From contig CM024181.1 of the NCBI GenBank assembly GCA_013433145.1, positions 3,162,001 through 3,226,000 on the forward strand: a stretch of 64,000 nucleotides of DNA. The letters run 5' to 3'. The translations under genes were made by a program, and so were the position numbers. Shown in pieces: positions 30,519 to 42,900 of the stretch. The notes beneath the pieces were generated by a model that made no database searches, had not been told where the DNA came from, and saw only the letters and a list, made by a program, of their open reading frames with translations. This stretch comes from Ascaris suum (lineage: Eukaryota; Nematoda; Chromadorea; Rhabditida; Ascarididae). Position 1 is the stretch's first letter, and each line of letters begins with the position of its first letter.

Positions 30519-30686
30519 CTAAGCATCCGTCCACGAAATCACTCTGAAGTTTTGTGTAGTAAAGATCAAAACGATATTCTCATAAGAAAGAAAGGATTTA
30601 GAGATCTATTAAGGTTGAAATGCTTTGAAGAGTGCAGCAACGATATTCTTGATTGGAAAGCGCAATTAGGTCCAAGTTTCTGGTGA
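30519..30686 (+). CDS. Terminal exon of an unidentified Cys-containing protein
   Basis: A strong acceptor (CTTTATATTTTCAG) opens a 168-nt exon, 55 residues and a stop. It is rich in charged residues and has three Cys: EVLCSKDQND and LRLKCFEECSNDILDWK, ending GPSFW. Composition and splice context argue for real coding. The C-x3-C pattern recalls small secreted peptides, but the match to any family (for example insulin-like) is not good enough to claim. Upstream exons are missing. Confidence 0.45.
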   Translation, partial: LSIRPRNHSEVLCSKDQNDILIRKKGFRDLLRLKCFEECSNDILDWKAQLGPSFW

Positions 30687-30689
30687 ACA

Positions 30690-32930
30690 AGTTTTTCATA
30701 GTGAGCTTAAATTTGTCGAAATCAATTTCAAGCATTGATGTGTTTCATTGACTATAACTCTAGCAATCAACTGTTGCCTTTGCTGTTAGCAATTCTTGTA
30801 TTTTCATAAAAGAAAATTTTTTATTAGCAAATCGCAACTTACCTTAAGAAGTAGACTGTAAATCAACTTGAATGGAAATCGTTATGATGTACAAAAATCA
30901 ACAACAATACAAACTTCGGCCGTTATAAAAAATGAAATCTAAAGATAGGTTTAATCTGTTAAATAACAAAATTCGCATGAGAAATTTTCCTTCATTAAAA
31001 CTTTCATCGTAAGTGAATCAAACTTGGAAAATGTACTACATTTGGTGGTTCTGATAACGACTAGAACGTCTTATTCCAGCTTTCCTCTAATCCTTTCTTA
31101 AATATGCCTCATTACTATTCAATAAATTCTCAAGTTTATTAAACGAGGATGATATTTTTTGAATGATAATATTAGCTCAAAGATTTGAATATTCTAAAAG
31201 GAAGCATGTTGAAAGCTACAAATGCAATTCCACAGAAAACAGTCTATTGTTGCTGCAAAGCAATGAGTAAGTGCAGCGAACAATGTGTTTCGTTGCAATC
31301 GCGATCTCGCAGTTCTGCACCTATTGTAACGCCTCAAAAAATAGGAGTGCAAGATTTGAAGTAGGAAAGTCGAAGAAGGGGGCGTTTCGCCCATAATTAC
31401 ACCGTTATTGTTGAATATATTGCCTAAAGTTGTTATTTTGTTGCTCATGACCACATCTCATCTTGCGTTAAAAAAAACACTCGCCACACAAAACTTATTC
31501 ATTGGTTTAATTTGCAAGTGATTCATAATACGACATGTATTCAGTAACATCTTATAAAGAATAATGTCTATCGATTAGAAATTATTCAAGTAGCGCAGTG
31601 GGAAATCGAATGAATAATAAATAATGAGCAGCTATTGGTTTATATTTGAAGAATAAAGTTTAGGTCTTATTAAATATCGCAATGATGAGCGGGATAAAAT
31701 AATGCAAAAAGTACGAAGCGCCTCTATTTGATATGATTGGCATAGCTATAATCCTTTCAACCATCGAGACGCAAAATAAGAAAAGATTATTGCTGTCGCA
31801 AATGTGAAAATTCCTTTTATCATTCAAAAAAAAAAATTTATCATTGAACTTGTTAGATCCAACATTCAACAATTTGGGCATATAAGGGTGGCAACGTTAA
31901 TTAATCATCAAAGTGAGAAAAACAACACCGATGTAACGCTCGCTAATCTTTAGATGGAATTAATTACTGCAGATTTTGCATAAGCTCACCTTTATTAGCA
32001 TCATAGTGTAGTGATTAATGCTCTCTTCTCATTTATTCATACTCCAAGCACGTTATCATACTCGTAAAGTAAATATCAGTTAACATCGATAAGAGTGATA
32101 AAATCTCAGCTCAGCTCTATTTATTAATAGCATCTATTGATTTCTCCTATCCATTCTAATGTAGAGTAATTCCAGATTAAACCTAAACTCAAATTACCTG
32201 CCTCATGATCTAAACGAGTGGTTATAGTTGGTATTTATTCAAAATGATGAATATGTTTAGCGACATTATTCCGGTGGAAAAGTCTTGTAAAAAACGAGTC
32301 GACAACAGATTCCAAGTAAATGAAGAAAAACGGCTCCTGAAATCTACTACGCTTTGTACTCAGCAATGTGTACATTTATAATGCACAGTAAAATCTCCTC
32401 TCCAAACAAATGTCTCCGCATATATTTGTCAGGGGTTGAAAATATCGCAACATCGGAGAAGGAACAATGAAATTTGAAAAAGATTAACTCCCCCCCCCCC
32501 CCTCAAAAAATTTTTTTTCATTCAAAAATCTTTTTTAAATCAATTCAATTAAGCAATTTTAGTCGTGGATCATTTCCGAACAATCGAAAAAATTACTTTT
32601 ATTCATTACTTTACTTGAAGTTTATTTACTCTTAATACAGTAATTACCTATAACTTGATAAATCATTTGATTGTTATTGTAATTTATCAAATTTTATCGC
32701 ACAAAATAAATAGTAGCTTCCGTTTGCTCATTACAGATGCTAAGTTCCGACGAAATACTGTTCCTTTATACCTTACAGATATCTTTACAATAATTGCATT
32801 AATAACCTGAAATATATTCTAGTTGTAATTTCTGAAATAGTAAGATTATAATTAGAAGTGTAAAATACACTCAACAACCACAAGATAAAGCAATCGTGAA
32901 TTGTGTGCGTTGCATAGTGAAGTGCGCTCG
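30690..32930. other. No gene recognised
   Basis: AT-rich with scattered short frames. It ends in a C13 run at 32490-32502 and then AT-rich sequence before the foldback element. Confidence 0.45.
32490..32502 (+). repeat. C13 homopolymer
   Basis: Thirteen consecutive C, followed by TC and A/T runs. Confidence 0.9.
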
Positions 32931-32934
32931 CAGA

Positions 32935-33314
32935 GCATATGTTTGCTGAATGCTTTTTTCATTCGCGAATTTGTGTGCCACAAAGCGACTAGACACCCAA
33001 CTAGCTCTTGTTGAGATGACTGCTGCACTGTTTTGCATGAAAACACGCAACACAAAAGCAAAGATAGGAAGACAAGAGGGAATGGGAAGAAAGAACGGCA
33101 AAGGAAAGGAAGTGAAGATAAAGCAAGGAGAAACCCCGCGTGGAATCACAGAAAGAAATATAGTAAGGTAATGGTAACCAGTATAGTAAGGTAATGATAT
33201 ACTCGATGATAAGCAAGATATGATAAGGGTCATCTCAACAAGAGCTAGTTGGTGTCTAGTCACTTTGTGGCACACCAATTTGCGAATAAAAACGCATTCA
33301 GCAAATTAGTATGC
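32935..33314. mobile_element. Foldback (MITE-like) element with 80-bp inverted arms
   Basis: Left arm 32935-33019 and right arm 33230-33314 are imperfect reverse complements. The best-matched core is GTGCCACAAAG...CTAGACACC..AACTAGCTC TTGTTGAGATGA on the left and its complement on the right. The arms flank 210 bp of unrelated AG-rich sequence with a small internal direct repeat (TATAGTAAGGTAATG twice at about 33160 and 33183). No coding frame is convincing. Long inverted arms around a non-coding core suggest a non-autonomous DNA transposon. A target-site duplication was not identified. Confidence 0.65.
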
Positions 33315-34440
33315 AAACAACATAAATAATGGTACTTATGTTTGAAATTTGTGATATCGAAAAAATAAACAGTTTCCTCGCTTATCCACTTCGATGTCAT
33401 TAGAAATAAAATAAAATCACAGGATGCCCGGGCTATCGGAGGAAGAAAAAGAAAAGGAAATTTAACAGAAACAGCACGCTTATACTTTTTTGACACAGAA
33501 GTTTTCCTCGTTGCTCCCTTAGCTGAATATATCGCCCTATATATCGTATGCAGCAATTTATATGCAATTTAAAGCTCTCAATTGTTTTTGCCATATTTAT
33601 AAAAGCGATCGATCCATTGTAACGTTTTAAAAATAAACTGTGAGGATTATTTGATAAATCGGCAAATTACAAAAATATATGAAATATGAAGGTGATAAGT
33701 AGGAAATTATATCTGGAACATTAGAAAAATGGAAAACATCTACACAATATCCGAATATGGTGGGACAGATAAAAATTGTCGTTCTCAAAAAGTGCTCTAT
33801 GAAATTCCATTTAGCGTTTAAAAGTGAGGGATGAGTAAGAAGGAACTATTTTCAGGACGAAACTAAGTGCCGCGCAATAAGTAACAAATAAAACGGAAGT
33901 AAGCATCAAGTAATAAGTAATTCATTTCTTCTGAGTGCTAATACATTTGGAACTCAAAGTGGGAAAGAAAACTGCAAACAAGTTTTAATTGTACTTCTAT
34001 AAGTGCTACATTAGAGTGTTACTGTAAACGATCCTGACTGGCAACGTAAAAATGAAAGGAATGCGGAAAGCTGTTCATCGATAGCGCGAATACAGCAAAG
34101 CCAATACTTACAAAAATAGAACAAACAGTAATCGAAATTATTGACGGAATTGAAATTAAAATTATTGATGTAGAAATTATATTTTACTTTATTCGGACTG
34201 ATAATTAATTTGATAGCCGACTTAATTGATAACAAAAGTGCTATTAGAATTTTAATTCTTCCACGAAATTTCCAAGTTTTTCATCAAATTCTTTATGGCT
34301 TCTTGGAAAATTTCCACAGGATAGAATGAAATTCTTTCCTTAGACGCGGAATCAATCCCCCTTCTTCAGCAGAAAAAAATGCACTAACTGCTATTTGCAT
34401 ATAACATTATATATTATATGCAAAAATATTGATACAAATA
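33315..34440. other. No gene recognised
   Basis: AT-rich. A minus-strand frame at 33260-33556 overlaps the foldback arm and looks incidental. Confidence 0.45.
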
Positions 34441-34460
34441 TGAGTATGAGTAGGTAAGTA

Positions 34461-34904
34461 TAAATATAAATGTGAATATAAATACAAAAGAAATAAATAA
34501 ATAATTTATATGTGTACAAATAAGTATAAATATAAATTTATTAAATATAAATATATAAATAAATATAAATATAAATAAATATAAAAGTATAAATATAAAT
34601 ATAAATATAAATATAAATATAAATATAAATATAAATATAAATATAAATATAAATATAAATATAAATATAAATATAAATATAAATATATAAATATAAATAT
34701 AAATATAAATATAAATATAAATATAAATATATAAATATAAATATAAATATAAATATAAATATAAATATATAAAATATAAATATAAATATAAATATATATA
34801 TATAAATATAAATATAATATATATATATAAATATAATATATAAATATAAAAATATATAAATAAATAAATAAATATATATATATAATATAAATATAATATA
34901 TATA

Positions 34905-34981
<77 letters not shown>
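34461..34981. repeat. AAATAT hexamer array running into (AT)n
   Basis: The same hexamer unit as at 23.4 kb, about 400 bp, changes to mixed ATAT/AAAT units and then to pure (AT)n from about 34910 to 34981. Open frames across it are repeat artefacts. Confidence 0.96.
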
Positions 34982-34987
<6 letters not shown>

Positions 34988-35695
34988 TACGCGAAGTACA
35001 ATCCCACTATTTCCGGAAAACAGTTTAGTATCACTTTTAATTGAGGACGAAATAGTGCAAACGACAGCTAACCCACAGAATCGACCGCAATGTAAATTTT
35101 GTACACAGGATGTATTATACAACTGCAGCAGAGTATACTTTCCGGCAGCCACACAGCCATGTGAGTGCCACATTCAATTGCTCTGGTACTAAAAGTGTTC
35201 AATACCGCCTACATCCTTTGCTTTTGAATAAATGTCGATTTCGAAATCAACTGCATTCGTCCCTTCCCATAATCGTCCCGTCTCTAAAAAAAGTCCCCTC
35301 TGAGAATTTACAAATGCTATAACCCCTGGGGGTCTATAAACGAGGAAGCACGCACGGTATGTCAAGCTTACGTACGCTGCTCTCGCTTTAACTTTTGTTG
35401 CGGCGATCAGGGTTATGCAAAAGCCACTTAAAAATATGAGAATTCCAGCCGTATTTGACGTATTTGTAACGGTTATGTTAGACGGTTGTTGTTACCACTA
35501 GCACAACCTGAAAAGTGTTCACTTCAGCTTACATATATAAAGATTTTTTCAACTGCTGTTTACTATTTCATCGCTTACTTTACTAATTACTTAATTCGCC
35601 ACTTCATTTGTTAATATCGAAATTATAATGCAAGTTAGAAAACTTTTTTTTTAAAGTTGGGATGTCGTATAGGAAAATGAAGTCCTATTATTCCT

Positions 35696-35708
35696 CCCCC
35701 CCCCCCCC
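35696..35708 (+). repeat. C13 homopolymer
   Basis: Thirteen consecutive C in AT-rich surroundings. Confidence 0.9.
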
Positions 35709-36740
35709 TGCTTCTTTCCTTTTAAAAAAATGTGAATCTACTCCTATAAACCTCTATATGCCATCAGGTTCGCAACGCAAACAATTGAATAATAAGAGGA
35801 AAAATTTATCATTTGTAATAAAGTAAATATCTCTTACCAACTGGTGATAAAACAACGTTGGAGATTTTATTTCAGCGCAAAATTAAACCGAAATTGATGG
35901 TGGCGAAAAAAAAATAAAAACTTTTCAAAGCTAAAAATATCATCGAATCAACAAAATTTTTCTTGTTAGTTTACAATCATAGTTTTTTTTTTTTTTTTTT
36001 TTTTTTGCATTGATCGTTAAATACGCATGAATTGTTTGCAAAAGCGAAACTCATATGAATTGAAGAAACACATAAAGATTTCAAAACGTTTTCTTTGTAA
36101 TTTGGTGTTTCTATCCTAATATCAATGGAAAGAGGTGCGCAAAAATGTGTAAAGCTCCACTTGAAATTTCAAAAAAACAGAAATAAATATATTCTTTCGC
36201 AATTAAATCTAAACATTTAAGTGCATTGTTGAAACGACTCATGCTTTATGCTGGAACCGGTATCGTATGAATCATAATTTCTCGATTATTGCTGTAATGT
36301 TGATAGATACTCATTGATGAATTTCTCAAATAGTGATATAATATTAGTGCAAAAGCGGTATCACCATCATCTAGAACATCATAATCAATAAGAAATAGTA
36401 TGATTCGTTAAAATGTTATGGATTATATTTGCACTTCATCTCGTGTAGAAATTAATTTGGTAATGATGTTTTCATTACTTTCTATCATCTCTCTACGATG
36501 ATTCTAAAAATATGACACATTTCCTACATCATCTCACACATAAATGCCTCCAGGAGCAATCATAATAAAATATCGCAAAAAAAACATATGTAAATGGCTT
36601 ACCAATCGGCCTATAAGTTAGAAAACTTGTAAATAAATACGATCTTTGCACGGAATTTGAATAACTGTCTAAGTAATCCTCATCTCTAAAGAACTAGTAG
36701 TGATCTAAGGTTTTTAGCATTTAAAAAAGCTTTCGAGCCA

Positions 36741-36869
<129 letters not shown>

Positions 36870-39798
36870 ACCTAAGCGTACATTTAGTTCACTCCCTTGT
36901 GTTATCCAAGTTATGTGTTACTATCCCCTCTCCCCCCTTCCCAACGGTATTGTCTTGACACGTTTAACGCCTTTTGCCTCTAGCGCATTGTCCATGAAAC
37001 AATTTTTCCATAATATAATAACCTACTATTGTCTCGCTATCTGTTGTTTTACTATCTTATGGTACAGACTTGCAAATTCACTCCATCCTTTCTGCAAAAA
37101 AAAATCTCGTTATACTTGAGGAGAGGGGATGGGGAGGGGGAGGTAGTAGTGAATAGCTTCAGCCTAAATTGGTGATTAGTAGGCTATCCACTAGGGTGAT
37201 GAACGGCACATTGACCACCAATTTGGAATGCTAAGTGTCCTCTCTAGTGATAAAGAGACGATAAGGGTTACAAATCCACATCCCTGCATTAATAACACAT
37301 TTGGTAAACAGGAAATTTGGGCATCTACCCAATGGGGAGCTTAGTTTGAAGTTCGCTGGAATAAATGAATGATGAAATCACCGTTATGAGCGTTGAGATG
37401 AAATGCAAAAGCAATGTTCTATTGTTAACGTTTATCTAAATTGTTTGTTATTGATAATATTCATTAATTTTATTGTTGAATGGTCAAAAAAAATTCATAT
37501 GTGGAAGAGATTTAATTTACATTTCAAATAGGAATAAGAAAATTCATATGAATTTAAAATTGAAACAATTTTGCGATAAAATATTTCCGATAGCAAAAAT
37601 GACAACGATAAAATAAATGTTGTTGAAGAAGAACGGCAAAAGAAATAAATGAAACGAAAAGGATGAAGAGATCGGCAGAAATCGGCGGATGAAAGATGAA
37701 GAGAGACAAGAGATGATTGAAAAAACTCGAATAAATACGAAAAAAAGAACACTTTACACAAAGCAAATAGATAAACTAAATGCAGTGCTTAATACTGATG
37801 CTTAATAACGAAAGCAAACTCAATAGGTTCCTAGGATTTGCATCTATGCTGATCGCCCTAATCGGGGTTCACATCCCCATATCCTAGAAATATATCCTAG
37901 AAATTGGCTATCCTGAAACCGGAACTAATATAATTTTCGACACTCCATGCCAACAACACATAAGATGAAGCGAATATAAGGACATCTTATAAGCATATAC
38001 TCCCATTTACAGCAGCGCTGACTTTGTGGTTCTCACCACTTTCCATTAATTAAATGTTCCTACCCGTCGGGTACTTTCACTAGTAAAGGCCAGAATTCAT
38101 CTAAGGACTCAAGGACCGCAAAACTCATAACATAATCGAAACGGTAATCATGGGGCAAGGCCAACCGAGTACTCTATGAATGGTATTTAGTGTTTTGCTA
38201 TTTGCAAGAAATGCCCGAAATATTACAATATTTCTTGAAAAGAACCATTAAAGTGGTAGAAATGAAACTAAATTTTTCCGACACTTCCGTGAAGATTTAT
38301 ATCGGCTATACTTTTCGATTCACTAATACTAGTTGGATTTTCATTATTTAAGGTGCACGACCATGAATATTTCGGATATCGAATCGAAATTCCAATTGAA
38401 TTTAATAATAAACGAATAATTCCTCAGAAGGAATTATCTGGTAAGCACACATTCAATGATAGAATTAGGTCAGACAAAGGCGATCCTGCCGCCAAAAGAC
38501 AGTCCTGCTGCTAAAGAAAGTCCTGCAAGAGAGGGTATCAGTTTTTGTTTTGGAAGACGCCTTTAATTCTCTTCCAAAGACGTGTAGACCAATTGGGGTG
38601 ATTTGTGACACCATCGCATGGTTCTGTTTCAGTGATAGATCCTTTGTAGAGCGACCAGACCTGGGTGTTTCTTATGCAAACCGTTCCACCACCACGTCCC
38701 CATTGCGACTTCTATAAAGTATTTACCTCTTTAAACCACAAGAAAAATATTGCTTACAAGACTCCTAGATAGAAAGTGGTATGCAAGAGTTGTAAGGAGA
38801 TTAAAGAGCAACAACGTTACCACCAACAACAAAGTTAGCCCGTTCATTGTCATATCCTCTATAACTTCCCTTCCAAAAGGCCTTTCCAGCAATCGAACAC
38901 AGAAATTGCCACCTTAAATCATCGAGTACTAAAATACTTCTGGGGACAGCAAATGATTTACTTCACAAAAACAACAGTAAACACATGAATTCATGCTCTC
39001 AAAAGCTCATTCAAATCTGATAGTTAGTTGCAAAAGCGGAAGGATGGAAACACGGTACCGTCCCTGTAATCATTCAATTTCCATGCTTAATTCATTAGTT
39101 TCATCTACCACAGCGTAACATAGAAGGACCTATTGCGTTTAATGAAAAACTGCTACTTTCGAGTTGTTACCTAAGAGATATTTTTTCTCAGCATCAAAAC
39201 ATCAAACAAATGGAGAAGGATGTGAAAAGGAATAGCGGCATGACATCCTCTCTTATAATTCCACCTATCAAATCAAACAGCACCTTAATTAGCATGGAAA
39301 AATAAAACTGCGTAGTGCTGCAATTGCATTTTGATCAAATTGATCGCTCGTACTTCTATAAAAGAAACATTTTTTTTCAATCCAACTCAACCGGTGTGAA
39401 ACATAGCCCAAATTAGTCGAAAAATATGTGCAGATTTTTATGTATATTTAGGCATCAATAACTTCCTCAGAATTTAATTGATGAAATTGAAGACTACAAT
39501 GGGTAGTCAACTTGCGCTGTGCATTACGACCCAGAAATTTTCATAATACGGTGAATTTATAAGAGCACTTAAGAGGTAGAAAGCGACTCATATGATACCA
39601 AAAAGATACCTCAATCACGTGAAAAGTCTTTCAATATTCCAGAGAACCATAAGTCAAATATCTTCTCAATCGTACTACCAATAAGGAGGGGGAACATATA
39701 TTCAATAATAAGAGGGCTCAAACTAAAAAAGAACGACTATCTTCATTTTTGTTTTCCTATACATGTTTTCTATAGTATACCAAAAGAAAATTTAACTC

Positions 39799-39808
39799 TT
39801 TATTTATT
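39799..39808 (-). terminator. Overlapping poly(A) signals of the DNase II gene
   Basis: On the minus strand AATAAATAAA occurs about 110 bp after the predicted DNase II stop. Confidence 0.55.
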
Positions 39809-39918
39809 TTGCCTACAATGTGCACAAAAATCGCCGTTGCAAGAACGCGGCATCCACGTAAGTCATAACTGCAAAGTATGCATCTTCCATTAATACACAA
39901 CAATGTACATTTTTACCT

Positions 39919-42900
39919 CTAATAGTATATTTTGTAAAATTCCTGCCAAAGAAATAACGTACATTTTCGATGTGTAAATAAATATTGATGCCCTCTAGTA
40001 GATTTTTGTAAATTTGGGAAACAAAAAATGGAAAAGGAGCCAAAAAATTCAACTCTCCTTCCTCGAGATGCATCCTTCTCATTATTTTTTAATATCACAC
40101 CTGCACAAAGTAATTGACTACGGTTACCTGACGATTGATATCTCCAATACATAGCACAGGATCCGTACCGTCTGCGCTAACTGCCCATTTCGAATGATCC
40201 TTGCTATTTGCGAACTGATTTCCATCAACACGCACCGATAAAACATTATTCACCTAGAACGTTGAAATATTTTAGAAAGAAAAGATATTGCAAATATTTG
40301 TAATTATAGGGGTCATTTGTTTGAATTGGACCCTGAAACTCAGTTCGTAGGTATGACCTAGAGAATGCAAGAACCTCAGACCACATTCCATTTGTATAAA
40401 CACATTTGTCACAAATGATCTTAAAATAAAAGATGAAAATCTATGAGGGAATATATCATACATAAAATCTCCATCATCGACTTCACTAATCATTATAAGC
40501 AGAAAAAACTTAGAAACTTTCAAGAAGTAAATATGAGCACAGATTCGAACGAAACATCAACTTCAAGATTATTTCAAATGCATTGCTGATGTTTTCCTAG
40601 CAGTGCTCAGTCGATTAATCGACATATCCCATAATTGCTCTCTCATATAATTCAAATTAGCCACAAAAAAAAATCCATCAGTGATATTCGCTAATGTTGT
40701 CCATATCACTGGTCGCTTTCCTTTATTGTACTATTAAACTACCGTCATACTTATGCTCCTCTCTATCGATATCCAATAAAAATTTTTTCTTTTGAATGTT
40801 CAATACCTTATATGGTGATGAACATATAGAAGGTAAATCGCCAGGACCATTCAACCAAGTTTCCGTTAGAAGTGAGGTCTTTAATTGTGGCGCAACCAGA
40901 TCCGAATAGAGATCTTAAAATTAAAAAAAAAACATTGGAGGACAATTTGGCAAAATAATTTCCGTACATGAAAGTAAATTGATTTGGTATTAATTCTGTT
41001 GAAAAACATACAAACAATATCGTCCCAAGTAAATGACGGCAAAAAAATTTAAATATCATTACTCAGACAACTTTAAAAGGGAGAATGTACAGCCAAATAA
41101 ATAGCAGATCAGGCGTGCAGTGGGAAGATCCGAATATGAATCTACATGCAAATAAAACAAACATATCTAAGCATATCACTTTTCAAATAGGCATAATTTA
41201 CGTCATACATATTGAAGCCTCGATTATGTGTCACCTATTCTAATATTTAATTATTACCTCGGAAAATATGCGACTATAAAAGTTTAATAGACGATAACAA
41301 AAACGCCCAGTGGTCTAATCGGGACGCGGGCGGTGCAGCAAGTCGCATGGAACAACGATGAATCGACTCGTCAGTATCCGATGGGCAGGAGACGAGCCTA
41401 AGCCCTTACCTTCACGCTACCTCACAACTTCAGCTAAAGGAAGTGGTAGTGATATGAAGAGACATTTATTCGTAATGAATGCTTTGTCGATTCAAGTAAA
41501 CAAGTAAACAAAAACGCCATACTTTTGAATGAGTAAAAGTCAACTGTTGCTAATTTAGTGAATATAATGTATTATTTAATATTAAGGAATATGGTAAACA
41601 TACAAATTTTTGAGAAAAAGCAGAAAATATTGTGATTTCCTCTTGTGAAAGTTGGAAAACTTTTCATAAGTTTCATTGTCGTCTTCCTCCTCCTTCCACT
41701 CAGTTTTCCTCGCAAGTTTGAACAATGGAAAACTAGAAGTCCCTCCATAATTATGAGTTCTTTTACCTATAAAGTCGAAAAACGTTTTCCATCCTAGTCG
41801 TTCCTCTAAGTGAGCTTTGTTATATGTAATTAAGTTATAGCTTGCAACAATTCTCATTCATCGCTGCAGATTTGACAAAACGATACGAATCGGTGATGCA
41901 AATATTCAAAAAAAGAAAGAAATTCGGAAAGAAACTAGCTCAATTTATTTCTCTTGCATTAGAAATTCTTCACAGTATCGGATACCGCATAATAATTACT
42001 TGTTAAGAACTTCAAAAAAAATTATATGGGACATGAACTTTTGTTTACAGCAAATGAAATAAAAACTACGTTGAATCACCTTTATTGAATTTTTTATGCT
42101 TAGCAAAACTTGTGAACTTCACACCGGATTGCGACTCCAATTGAGCGACCGAATAAAAAATCGTCGCACTTTTACTAAGTGATTTTTTCGCGACAACTTT
42201 CTGTAGATCGGGATAGCGACTGGCGAATTCGGTCGGAAGTTGTGACGCGTATATCGATGGTTGAATGTATAGCATTTGCGTTGCTGAATTATTTAATAAT
42301 ATAAATAAATCTGAATTTGCTGATTCATTCGGTACGATTAAATAAGGCTGCAACAGACATGATCACCTCGCTTCTCCTCAATTTTGATGTGAATGCATCG
42401 AATTCTTTGGTTGCTAATTTAAACAATCATAAAAAACTCAAACTTAAGCTTTTTCTCGAAAACGATCTCGAAATACACCCTGATTACTTACGTCTTTACC
42501 GTCTACAGAAATTAGTAATTCTCCAGCTAACGCAACCCGAAACTCTCTTCCCCTTTTCTCAAAAGATAAAATGACCAACTGACCGAGCGCCGACAATGAG
42601 CCACTTCTTAACGTAATGCAAAGGAATGATTGTCCATTACGATGTCCAGATGCCGGATATGTATACTGACGAGTCGATGGAAAGTTCGGTACACTATGAA
42701 TAAGCCAGAAGCCCGAATCACGATTAAAAACTGTCACACCCTTCGCATGTCCTCGATAAGTGTCCGTCCTACCAGTTTCCGGATGTTCATCATTATACAA
42801 CATATAGAACGTTGCCTTAAAAATCAGTTTTTAGTCTATAGAAGAACAATGATGGCGGTCTACCAAATCTCTAGTCCGTTTCACTCCTTCAGTAAATGTT

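Noticed and set aside
34541..35173. 210-codon open frame on the minus strand
   Set aside because: Mostly the translation of the hexamer and (AT)n array; the non-repeat part has no gene features.
37140..37195. GAGGTAGTAG, matching the let-7 seed, next to an imperfect hairpin
   Set aside because: The flanking arms pair only as TAGTG/CACTA and AGCCTA/TAGGCT with large bulges, and the seed itself has no complement. It is not a let-7 precursor.
37831..37887. tRNA-like element: CTAGGAT...ATCCTAG with a GGGGTTCACATCCCC arm
   Set aside because: Only 57 nt, with no D arm and no convincing anticodon arm. At best a decayed or chance structure.
41309..41328. tRNA A-box-like AGTGGTCTAATCGGGACGC
   Set aside because: No B-box (GGTTCGA) follows at the right distance and no cloverleaf can be drawn.
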